Shown here one piece after another: positions 1 to 5,542 of a DNA stretch of 5,542 nt (the first letter of the stretch is position 1; each line of letters starts with the position of its first letter). The DNA comes from Acidimangrovimonas sp. GTDB lineage: Bacteria; Pseudomonadota; Alphaproteobacteria; Rhodobacterales; Rhodobacteraceae. Position numbers and translations under genes: made by a program. The stretch covers positions 1 to 5,542 of the forward strand of contig JASBUM010000658.1 of assembly GCA_030147905.1 (NCBI GenBank), in the 5' to 3' direction. The notes beneath the pieces were generated by a model that was given only the letters and a program-made list of their open reading frames with translations, made no database searches and was not told where the DNA came from.

Positions 1-31
1 CGGGGGCGCCTGCGGCGGCGGGCTCGGACAT
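1..31 (-). CDS. Probable 5' end of a divergent gene, possibly glutamyl-tRNA synthetase
   Basis: On the minus strand an ATG at 31-29 opens a frame reading MSEPAAAGAP that runs off the window. A GAAAGG motif (plus-strand 42-47) lies 10 nt upstream and could be its ribosome binding site. Ten residues are too few to identify a family. In Rhodobacterales, as I recall, gltX is often divergent from comEC, and a short Ala/Pro-rich leader before the conserved GltX N-terminus would be plausible. The gltX identity is therefore a synteny inference only. The start codon is moderately supported by the RBS-like motif and the open frame. Confidence 0.35.
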   Translation of the reverse strand, partial: MSEPAAAGAP

Positions 32-72
32 CGCGTTTTAACCTTTCGGAAACCATGGCGGGCTAGGCTCGA

Positions 73-90
73 CGATTGTCTAGGCAATCG
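73..90. promoter_or_regulatory. Near-perfect 18-bp palindrome upstream of comEC
   Basis: CGATTG (73-78) and CAATCG (85-90) are perfect inverted repeats around TCTAGG, whose CTAG core is itself palindromic; 16 of 18 positions fit the symmetry. It lies in the 64-bp divergent gap and ends 5 bp before the ATG at 96. It could be a dimeric repressor operator controlling one or both divergent genes. As RNA it could form a 6-bp stem with a 6-nt loop that would hide the ribosome-binding region of the ATG at 96. It does not match the GTTC-N7-GTTC SOS box seen near lexA. No regulator can be named. Confidence 0.4.
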
Positions 91-95
91 CGCGA

Positions 96-2513
96 ATGAG
101 GACAAGAGGCGTGCGTCCGACCCATCCGCTGGATGCCCTGCTTGCCGCGCGCGGAGCGCTGTTTCCGTGGGTGCCGGTGTTCCTTGCCGTCGGCATCGGG
201 ATCTATTTCGCGCTGCCGGAGGAACCGGGGGCACCCGCCGTCGCGGCCGTTCTGGCCGGGTTGGCGGCGGCGGTGGCGCTGTGGTTGCGGGGGCCGGTTC
301 GTTGGCAGCCGGTGGCGGTGGCGGCCGGCTGCGTGCTGGCCGGGACGCTGCTGGCCGGGCTGCGCAGCCACATGGTGGCCGCGCCGGTTCTCGGCTGGCA
401 TTACCACGGTCCGGTGCAGGGGCGCGTCGTGGCTATCGACCGTTCGGCCAGCGACGCGGTGCGGTTGTTGCTGGACCGCGTGGTGCTGGCGCGCGTCGAT
501 CCGAAAGACGTGCCGGCACGCATCCGTATCAGCCTGGTCGGGCCGCGGCCGGACCGCAAGGCCGCGCCGCCGGGTGCCGTCGGGGCGTCCGGATCCGCGG
601 CCGGAAGGCCGGGGGCGGACCGGCGGTCGGCCCCGCCGCCCTTTCCGACGCCGAGCCAGAAGCGCACCGCCGGGCCCGCCGGGAAAACTGCGGAGACGTC
701 CACCACGACCTCCCCACCATCGTCTGCGCGGACGCCTGCCCGGATGGCACCCTTCGACGCCGATCTGCCGCTGCCCGGCGCGACGGTGATGTTGACGGGC
801 TATCTCGGGCCGCCCGCGCGCCCTGCCGAACCGGGCGGCTTCGACTTCCGCCGCTATGCGTGGTTCGCGGGGATCGGGGCGGTGGGATACAGCCGGACGC
901 CCCTGATGGTGTGGGAGCCGGCCCCACCGGCGGCGGGCCTTGCCCGCCTGCGTACCGCCCTTGCGCGCGCCATCCGCGAAGCCGTGCCGGGACCGCCCGG
1001 TGCCTTTGCCGCCGCCGTTGCCACCGGCGATCGCGCGGCCATCGGTCAGGCCACGCTGGAAGATCTGCGCGCCGCGAACACGGCCCATCTCCTTGCGATT
1101 TCGGGCCTGCATATGGGGTTGCTGACGGGGCTCGTCTTTGGCGCGCTGCGGTTTCTGATCGCGGCCGCTGGCCCGCTGGCCCTGCGCGTCGACGGCAAGA
1201 AGATGGCGGCGGCCGGTGCGTTGGCGGCCGCGGGCAGCTATCTCGCCCTTTCGGGCGGCAATGTCGCCACGCAGCGCGCCTTCGTCATGGTGGCGGTGAT
1301 GCTGGTGGCGGTTCTGCTCGACCGCCGCGCATTGACGCTGCGCTCGGTCGCGCTGGCGGCGACGATCATTCTCGTGCTGCGACCGGAAAGCCTTACCGGT
1401 GCCGGCTTCCAGATGTCATTTGCCGCGACCGTGGCGCTGGTGGCGGGATTCGCCGCGCTGCGCGACAGGGGCTGGCTTGGCCGTCTGCCGAAATGGGCGC
1501 GGGCGCCGGCCGGGCTTGTCCTGTCGTCCTTCATCGCCGGAATGGCGACGATGCCGGTTGCGGCAGCCGGATTCCACCGCATTGCCGAATATGGCCTGGT
1601 CGCCAATCTGCTGTCCGTGCCGGCGATGGGCCTTGTGGTGATGCCCGCGGTGATCGCGGCGGCGGTCCTGGCGCCCTTCGGGCTGGCAGCGCCGGCGCTA
1701 TGGCTGATGGGGGCGGGCGCGCGGTGGATCCTGGGGGTTTCACATTGGGTTGCCGGGCTTGACGGTGCGGTGCGGATGGTGATGGCGCCGCCCGGCGCGG
1801 TCCTGCCGTTGATGGCGCTCGGGGCGTTGTGGCTGGTTCTGTGGCCGGGGCGGACGCGCTGGTTGGGCATGGCACCGGTGGTCGCGGCGCTTCTTTGGTG
1901 GAATGTGGCGGCTCGGCCCGCCCTTCTGGTGACCGGCGACGGAAGGCTTGCCGGGCTGATGGGACCGGAGGGGCGGGTTCTTTCCAACCCGGCGGCGGCG
2001 GCGCGCTATGTTCCGCGCAACTGGCTGTCGGCCGACGGCGATGGCGCCGACCCGGCCGAAGTGGCGGCGCGCACGGGTTTCACCGGCCGTCGCGGCGCGC
2101 AGAGCTTCTGGCTGGGTGCCGTGCGCGGCGTGCTTCTGGGGGGGCGCGGGGCGGCGGGAAAGGTGGCCCGGGCCTGTGACGAGGCGCGCCTGGTGATCCT
2201 TTCGCTGCGTTACCGCGCGCGCCCGCCCGCAGATTGCCTGGTGATCGACGCCACCGCCCTGTCGCGCCACGGCGCGCTGGCGATCGACCCCGACCCTGCG
2301 GCCCCCGGCGGGCTGCGCATCCGCAGCGCCGCGCGCGTGGCGGGGCGGCGTCCCTGGACGGGCAGGGTGCCACCGCCGGCGCGGGCACTGACCCTTCCGC
2401 CCGATCCCGGACCGGACCGGCGGGGCCGTGCCCAAGCCCCCGACCGGCCGCCGCCCTCGAAAGCTCGGCCGTCGTCGGATGTGCTTGCGCTGTCATCCGC
2501 GATCGGGAACTAG
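96..2513 (+). CDS. comEC: ComEC/Rec2-family DNA-uptake membrane protein
   Basis: An 805-residue inner-membrane protein of the ComEC/Rec2 family, which carries single-stranded DNA across the cytoplasmic membrane during transformation. An N-terminal hydrophobic region (about residues 25-95) precedes an OB-fold-like soluble segment (about 100-275). The polytopic Competence domain follows (about 290-580), with HLLAISGLHMG at 331-341, ATQRA at 391-395 and RPESLTGAGFQMSF at 429-442, all family hallmarks. The C-terminal part (about 610-755) sits where the metallo-beta-lactamase-like domain is found in long ComEC proteins but has no HxHxDH motif. Two low-complexity regions stand out: a Pro/Ala/Arg-rich insertion at about 152-224 and a tail after Trp754. 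ATG at 96 has only a weak AGG upstream. GTG at 111 is preceded by GAGGA (98-102) with 8-nt spacing and may be the true start. The gene is convergent with lexA. Family assignment is firm; activity in DNA uptake is inferred. Confidence 0.93.
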   Translation: MRTRGVRPTHPLDALLAARGALFPWVPVFLAVGIGIYFALPEEPGAPAVAAVLAGLAAAVALWLRGPVRWQPVAVAAGCVLAGTLLAGLRSHMVAAPVLGWHYHGPVQGRVVAIDRSASDAVRLLLDRVVLARVDPKDVPARIRISLVGPRPDRKAAPPGAVGASGSAAGRPGADRRSAPPPFPTPSQKRTAGPAGKTAETSTTTSPPSSARTPARMAPFDADLPLPGATVMLTGYLGPPARPAEPGGFDFRRYAWFAGIGAVGYSRTPLMVWEPAPPAAGLARLRTALARAIREAVPGPPGAFAAAVATGDRAAIGQATLEDLRAANTAHLLAISGLHMGLLTGLVFGALRFLIAAAGPLALRVDGKKMAAAGALAAAGSYLALSGGNVATQRAFVMVAVMLVAVLLDRRALTLRSVALAATIILVLRPESLTGAGFQMSFAATVALVAGFAALRDRGWLGRLPKWARAPAGLVLSSFIAGMATMPVAAAGFHRIAEYGLVANLLSVPAMGLVVMPAVIAAAVLAPFGLAAPALWLMGAGARWILGVSHWVAGLDGAVRMVMAPPGAVLPLMALGALWLVLWPGRTRWLGMAPVVAALLWWNVAARPALLVTGDGRLAGLMGPEGRVLSNPAAAARYVPRNWLSADGDGADPAEVAARTGFTGRRGAQSFWLGAVRGVLLGGRGAAGKVARACDEARLVILSLRYRARPPADCLVIDATALSRHGALAIDPDPAAPGGLRIRSAARVAGRRPWTGRVPPPARALTLPPDPGPDRRGRAQAPDRPPPSKARPSSDVLALSSAIGN

Positions 2514-2602
2514 CCGCCCGCACGTATGCGCAAGCGCTCGTTCCCGGCGCCCGGTCCGACCGGCTTCGGGGTTGCGACAGATTATCTCGGTAGCTGCTTC
2601 TC
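2514..2602. other. Convergent comEC/lexA intergenic gap
   Basis: This 89-bp gap separates two genes that transcribe towards each other. I looked for a GC-rich stem followed by a T run on either strand and found only short weak stems, such as CCGG-N5-CCGG near 2551-2563, with no T tract. No intrinsic terminator is called. The lexA-proximal end holds the second copy of a 16-bp tandem duplication. Confidence 0.5.
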
Positions 2603-2613
2603 TCAGTAGCTGC
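2582..2613 (-). repeat. Imperfect 16-bp tandem duplication across the lexA stop codon
   Basis: On the minus strand GCAGCTACTGAGAGAA (2613-2598) is followed directly by GCAGCTACCGAGATAA (2597-2582), identical at 14 of 16 positions. The first copy encodes the last lexA codons and its TGA stop; the second lies just beyond it. The TAA ending the second copy is in the lexA frame, seven codons past the TGA, so it would act as a back-up stop. Confidence 0.7.
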
Positions 2614-3286
2614 GGATCAGGCCGACCAGCCGGCCCTGCACCTTCACCTGATCGTCCCGAAGGATGCGCGTTTCATAGGCGGGGTTCGCCGCCTCGAGCG
2701 CGATCATCTTGCCCTTGCGGCGAAAACGCTTGAGCGTGGCTTCCGCCCCGTCGACCAGCGCGACCACGATATCGCCGTTCTCTGCGATGGCCTGCTGGCG
2801 GATGACGACCACGTCGCCGTCGTTGATCCCGGCCTCGATCATCGAATCGCCGCGCACCTCCAGGGCATAATGCTCCCCCGTGCCAGAAAGCATGGTTCCC
2901 GGCACCGCCACATGATGAGAGACCTCGGCGATCGCCTCGATCGGCACCCCGGCGGCAATCCGGCCCATCACCGGAAGCTCCAGCACCGAGGCCTCCACCG
3001 GGCGCGCGCTGGCCGGCCTTTCACGCCGCGTCTCGGGCACCAGCTTGGGCCGGAAGCCGCCCTTCTCGAGCGCCTCGGGCAGACGCAGGATTTCCAGCGC
3101 GCGCGCGCGATGGGCCAGCCGCCGGATGAAGCCCCGTTCCTCCAACGCGGTGATCAGCCGGTGGATCCCCGATTTCGACCGCAGGTCCAGCGCATCCTTC
3201 ATCTCGTCGAAGGAGGGCGGAACCCCGTCACGCTGCATCCTGGTGTTTATGAAATCGAGCAATTCCAGTTGCTTGCGCGTCAACAT
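2603..3286 (-). CDS. lexA: LexA repressor (SOS response regulator, self-cleaving)
   Basis: A 227-residue transcriptional repressor of the DNA-damage (SOS) regulon; RecA-ssDNA filaments trigger its self-cleavage. Residues 1-70 form the winged helix-turn-helix DNA-binding domain, starting [13 protein letters not shown]. The C-terminal S24 peptidase-like domain has the Ala112-Gly113 cleavage site in GRIAAGVP, the catalytic Ser148 in RGDSM and the general-base Lys186 in ATLKRF, so autocleavage should be intact. The linker (about 75-100) is longer than in E. coli LexA, in keeping with the alphaproteobacterial form. I chose ATG at 3286 because it begins the conserved N-terminus and has GGAGG (3302-3298) upstream with about 11-nt spacing. 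An in-frame ATG at 3355 would place coding sequence over the promoter and operator. The gene lies downstream of moeA on the same strand but has its own promoter with overlapping SOS half-sites, indicating autoregulation. Confidence 0.97.
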   Translation of the reverse strand: MLTRKQLELLDFINTRMQRDGVPPSFDEMKDALDLRSKSGIHRLITALEERGFIRRLAHRARALEILRLPEALEKGGFRPKLVPETRRERPASARPVEASVLELPVMGRIAAGVPIEAIAEVSHHVAVPGTMLSGTGEHYALEVRGDSMIEAGINDGDVVVIRQQAIAENGDIVVALVDGAEATLKRFRRKGKMIALEAANPAYETRILRDDQVKVQGRLVGLIRSY

Positions 3287-3315
3287 GGCAAGGCGCCCCT
3301 CCCGCAACGATGGAT

Positions 3316-3341
3316 GTTCGATGAATGTTCTAGCCGTGTTC
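3316..3341 (-). promoter_or_regulatory. LexA operator: three GAAC half-sites at 11-bp period
   Basis: The plus strand reads GTTC at 3316-3319, 3327-3330 and 3338-3341, with exactly 7 bp between each pair (GAAC-N7-GAAC-N7-GAAC in the lexA direction). The alphaproteobacterial SOS box is the direct repeat GTTC-N7-GTTC, so this array is two overlapping operators sharing the central half-site. It covers the promoter spacer, the -10 element and the predicted start region of lexA, and ends 29 bp before the lexA ATG. LexA bound here should block RNA polymerase. The site is read directly from sequence; binding is inferred from the known box. Confidence 0.9.
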
Positions 3342-3355
3342 GCATTTTGTGTCAA
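3327..3355 (-). promoter_or_regulatory. Sigma-70-type promoter of lexA
   Basis: On the minus strand a perfect -35 element TTGACA (3355-3350) is followed after 17 bp by TAGAAC (3332-3327), a 4/6 match to TATAAT that includes the central GAAC half-site. Transcription would start near 3320, about 33 nt upstream of the lexA ATG. Spacing and -35 quality make this the strongest promoter match seen in the window. It lets lexA be expressed independently of the trpC-moaC-moeA genes upstream. Confidence 0.85.
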
Positions 3356-3404
3356 GCGGTCGCCATCGGTCGACGCCCCGCCTGCGCTGCGTGGATCACG
3401 GCAT

Positions 3405-4589
3405 TCAGATCGCCAGATAGGGCACCATGCTGCCTGCTGCGGCGGCGGGCGCGTCGACCGGTCGCAAAAGCAGCGCGTCGGCCTTCGTCAGGATCGACAG
3501 CAGCGCGCTGTCCTGCGCGTCGAAGGGGACTATCCGCGCCATGTCGTTGCCGGCTTCGAGCTGCGCGCGCATGTAATGGGCGCGCGGGCCGTTGGCGGGC
3601 AGATCGCAGCCAAGCCGCGCGCGGCCCAGTGGCCGCGGCCCCGCCTCCAGCCCCAGAAGCGCGTCGAGCGCCGGCAGCACGAAGAGATGAGCGCAGACGA
3701 TGGCCGAGACCGGGTTGCCCGGCAGGCCCAGCATCGGCACACCCATCATCCGCCCGGCCATCAGCGGCTTGCCCGGCCGCATGGCGATCTTGTAGAAGGC
3801 ACGGTCGAGCCCCAGCGCCGCCGCGACCTTGCCGACAAGATCGTGATCGCCGACCGAGGCGCCGCCGATGGTCACGATCATGTCGGCACCCTCGGCCAGC
3901 GCGAAGACCGCCCGCAGGGCCTCGTCGCTGTCGCGCGCGATGGGAAGCATGCGTGCCCTTCCACCCGCGGTCTCGATCATCGCCTTCAGCGCGAAGGCGT
4001 TCGACGCGATGATCTGATCGGGGCCGGGCGTCTCTCCGGGCATCACCAGCTCGTCCCCGGTGGCGATCAGCGCGATCTCGGGCCGGCGCGCGACCTCGGG
4101 TGCGGCGTGGTTCATTGCAGCCAGAAGCGCAAGGTCGGCCGCGCGCAGCCGGCGCGGCGCGGCAAGCGTGTCGCCGCTGCGGAAATCACCGCCGGCGGGG
4201 CGGATATTGGCGCCCGCGGGGGGCGCGACGACAAGCGTGATCTCATCGCCTTCGCGGGTCACGTTTTCCTGGATCACCACCCGGTCGGCCCCCTCGGGCA
4301 CCGGCGCACCGGTGAAGATGCGCACCGCCTCGCCCGGTCCCAGCCCGCCGCCAAAGCGGTGACCCGCGCCGGATTCGCCGATGACCCGCAGCCGCTCGCC
4401 CTCCGCATGGCTTCCGGGCGCGAGCGCATAGCCATCCATCGCCGACCCGGCAAAGGGCGGCTGGTCCCGGCGGGCACGGGCCGGGGCGCGCAGCACCCGG
4501 CCGGCGGCGTCGGCAAGGGCCACGGTCTCGGTCCCGACCGGCGCGACAAGGGCGAGGACACGGCCCAGGGCTTCTTCGACCGAAATCAT
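3405..4589 (-). CDS. moeA: Molybdopterin molybdenumtransferase MoeA
   Basis: A 394-residue cytoplasmic enzyme that inserts molybdate into adenylylated molybdopterin, the last common step of molybdenum-cofactor synthesis. Length fits the family. Visible motifs are [13 protein letters not shown] (45-56), [11 protein letters not shown] (92-102), TGDEL (177-181), GGASVGDHD (242-250), KIAMRPGKP (267-275) and GLPGNPVSA (288-296). Asp52, Thr93, Glu180 and Asp250 sit where conserved active-site residues occur in E. coli MoeA. The family motif GGVSVG reads GGASVG here, a mild change. The start is firm: ATG 4589-4587 overlaps the moaC stop as ATGA, with GAGGTG (4600-4595) 5 nt upstream. It is the last of three overlapping genes; lexA follows after 118 bp with its own promoter. 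No terminator is evident after its TGA. Confidence 0.97.
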   Translation of the reverse strand: MISVEEALGRVLALVAPVGTETVALADAAGRVLRAPARARRDQPPFAGSAMDGYALAPGSHAEGERLRVIGESGAGHRFGGGLGPGEAVRIFTGAPVPEGADRVVIQENVTREGDEITLVVAPPAGANIRPAGGDFRSGDTLAAPRRLRAADLALLAAMNHAAPEVARRPEIALIATGDELVMPGETPGPDQIIASNAFALKAMIETAGGRARMLPIARDSDEALRAVFALAEGADMIVTIGGASVGDHDLVGKVAAALGLDRAFYKIAMRPGKPLMAGRMMGVPMLGLPGNPVSAIVCAHLFVLPALDALLGLEAGPRPLGRARLGCDLPANGPRAHYMRAQLEAGNDMARIVPFDAQDSALLSILTKADALLLRPVDAPAAAAGSMVPYLAI

Positions 4590-5068
4590 CGCGTCACCTC
4601 GTAACGACCTGATTTTCCGCCATCTTTCATCTCAAGGCGGATATCGGTGATCTGCATCGAACGTTCCACCGCCTTGAGCATGTCGTATATCGTCAGCGCC
4701 GCTGCGGAAACCGCGGTCAGCGCCTCCATCTCGACGCCGGTGGGGCCGGTGGTCCCGACCGTGGCGCGGATGCGCACGCCGGGCAGTGCCGTGTCGGGCT
4801 CCAGATCAAGGGCGACCTTGCTGAGCGCGAGCGGGTGGCAAAGCGGGATCAGTTCCGCGGTCTTCTTGGCGCCCATGATGCCCGCGATGCGCGCCACCGC
4901 CAGTACGTCGCCCTTGCGCGCCCGGCCCTCGACCACGAGCGCGAGGGTTTCGGGCGTCATCCGCACCGCGCCGCTGGCCACGGCCGTGCGGGCCGTCGCC
5001 GGCTTGTCTGAGACATCGACCATATGCGCGTCGCCCGCGGCATCGAAATGGGTCAGCCGGCGGCTCAT
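4586..5068 (-). CDS. moaC: Cyclic pyranopterin monophosphate synthase MoaC
   Basis: A 160-residue enzyme that, with the radical-SAM protein MoaA (not in this window), converts GTP to cyclic pyranopterin monophosphate; MoaC closes the ring of the MoaA product. Conserved stretches are MVDVSDK (16-22), [14 protein letters not shown] (67-80), [11 protein letters not shown] (111-121) and IYDMLKA (127-133). Lys52, His78, Glu113, Glu115, Asp129 and Lys132 align with the E. coli active-site set Lys51, His77, Glu112, Glu114, Asp128 and Lys131, so the enzyme looks fully active. The E. coli cysteine-containing motif DMCKA is DMLKA here, which does not touch the catalytic residues. ATG 5068-5066 overlaps the trpC TGA as ATGA, with GGAG 8 nt upstream, and its own stop overlaps moeA the same way. 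This argues for coupled translation. Confidence 0.98.
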   Translation of the reverse strand: MSRRLTHFDAAGDAHMVDVSDKPATARTAVASGAVRMTPETLALVVEGRARKGDVLAVARIAGIMGAKKTAELIPLCHPLALSKVALDLEPDTALPGVRIRATVGTTGPTGVEMEALTAVSAAALTIYDMLKAVERSMQITDIRLEMKDGGKSGRYEVTR

Positions 5069-5542
5069 GTCTTGGGCTCCGGCATCGCCTGCGCCGCACC
5101 CGTGCGCGCTCTTTCGTCCTGCTCCCTTGCGCGCTGTGCTTTCCCGTCCGGGGCCTTCTCGTCCGGCGCTGGCCCGGCTCCCGCCAGCAAGGCGCGGGTG
5201 GCGGCGGCGACGTCGCGCTCGCGCATCAGGCTCTCGCCGACGAGGAAGCAGCGCGTGCCGCTGCGGGCAAGGGAATCCAGATGGGCCGGCGTGAAGATGC
5301 CGCTTTCGGCAACCGCGAGCCGGTCGGCGGGAATGGACGGCGCAAGTTCGCGCGTTGTATCAAGAGACACATCGAAGGTATTGAGATTTCTGTTGTTTAT
5401 ACCGATCATGGCCGCATCGATATTCAGCGCACGTTCCAGTTCCTCGGCGTCGTGGACCTCGACCAGCGCATCCATGCCCCATTGCGCCGCGTCCCCGGCC
5501 AGTTCGACCGCCTGCATGTCGGAGACGCTGGCCATGATGATC
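5065..5542 (-). CDS. trpC: Indole-3-glycerol phosphate synthase TrpC, 3' part (5' end outside window)
   Basis: The frame is open through 5542, so only the C-terminal part of TrpC is seen. The enzyme converts CdRP to indole-3-glycerol phosphate in tryptophan synthesis. The visible part is the second half of a TIM barrel. Motifs numbered from the in-frame Met at 5535 are LVEVHDAEE (24-32), [13 protein letters not shown] (44-56), VAESGIFTP (75-83) and FLVGESLM (97-104), the usual phosphate- and substrate-binding elements. That Met (IIMASVSD context) is internal, not the start. After ARALLAG (113-119) the family normally ends soon, but here about 37 further residues, rich in Ala, Pro, Lys, Arg, Asp and Glu, follow before TGA. 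This tail is probably disordered. The stop overlaps the moaC ATG, making trpC the upstream member of the coupled set. Confidence 0.96.
   Translation of the reverse strand, partial: IIMASVSDMQAVELAGDAAQWGMDALVEVHDAEELERALNIDAAMIGINNRNLNTFDVSLDTTRELAPSIPADRLAVAESGIFTPAHLDSLARSGTRCFLVGESLMRERDVAAATRALLAGAGPAPDEKAPDGKAQRAREQDERARTGAAQAMPEPKT

Noticed and set aside
32..95. Sigma-70 promoters for comEC or the divergent gene
   Set aside because: The best hexamers (TTGCCT/TAGCCC on the minus strand, TTGTCT on the plus strand) match consensus poorly, so no promoter is called.
549..767. ComEC insertion as a mobile-element remnant
   Set aside because: No terminal inverted repeats, target duplication or transposase-like sequence are visible, and base composition matches the neighbours. 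An in-frame low-complexity expansion is simpler.
63..1112. Long minus-strand open frame opposite comEC (349 codons)
   Set aside because: Its product is Arg/Gly/His-rich with no recognisable domain, and it lies antisense to a clearly conserved ComEC. In GC-rich DNA such shadow frames are common.
2514..2602. Possible intrinsic terminator between comEC and lexA
   Set aside because: Only 4-bp stems and short GC symmetries are present, with no T tract on either strand.
3287..3355. Upstream in-frame ATG at 3355 for lexA (23 extra residues)
   Set aside because: The extension would code across the -35, -10 and SOS half-sites, and the conserved LexA N-terminus begins at the ATG at 3286, which has an RBS-like GGAGG.
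3045..4604. Long plus-strand open frame (519 codons) opposite lexA and moeA
   Set aside because: It lies antisense to two strongly conserved genes, and its translation shows no family motif and a biased Arg/Gly/His composition.
5533..5535. ATG at 5535 as the start of trpC
   Set aside because: The frame continues open to the window edge and the Met sits inside the conserved barrel sequence (IIMASVSD), so it is internal.

Overview
The window is a high-GC stretch of alphaproteobacterial chromosome, most likely from a member of the Rhodobacterales/Rhodobacteraceae. This rests on the protein sequences, on a GTTC-N7-GTTC type SOS operator typical of alphaproteobacteria (not the enterobacterial CTGT-N8-ACAG box), and on the gene order trpC-moaC-moeA-lexA facing comEC, an arrangement I recall from that group. 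The taxon is inferred and was not tested by a search.

Layout. Positions 1-31 probably hold the first ten codons of a minus-strand gene leaving the window; synteny suggests gltX. A 64-bp intergenic gap (32-95) contains a near-perfect 18-bp palindrome. A plus-strand comEC/rec2-like gene (96-2513) encodes a large membrane protein of the DNA-uptake channel family. It carries an unusual Pro/Ala/Arg-rich insertion, a degenerate C-terminal domain and a low-complexity tail. After an 89-bp convergent gap, the minus strand holds lexA (2603-3286), moeA (3405-4589), moaC (4586-5068) and the 3' part of trpC (5065-5542, cut by the window edge).

How the genes work together. trpC, moaC and moeA are joined by two ATGA stop/start overlaps and look like one translationally coupled unit transcribed right to left. 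It combines tryptophan synthesis (indole-3-glycerol phosphate synthase) with two molybdenum-cofactor steps (cyclic pyranopterin monophosphate formation and molybdate insertion). lexA lies downstream in the same direction behind a 118-bp gap. That gap holds its own promoter, a perfect TTGACA -35 and a TAGAAC -10 spaced 17 bp apart. Three GAAC half-sites at 11-bp spacing overlap the spacer, the -10 and the start region, which is a clear layout for LexA autorepression. comEC and lexA converge and share no promoter.

The region is mostly ordinary core genome. I found no mobile element, CRISPR array, tRNA or rRNA, and no sign of a new multi-gene system. The points most worth a second look are the three-half-site SOS operator, the ComEC insertion and degenerate C-terminus, the palindrome before comEC, a 16-bp tandem duplication across the lexA stop codon, and a charged C-terminal extension on TrpC.
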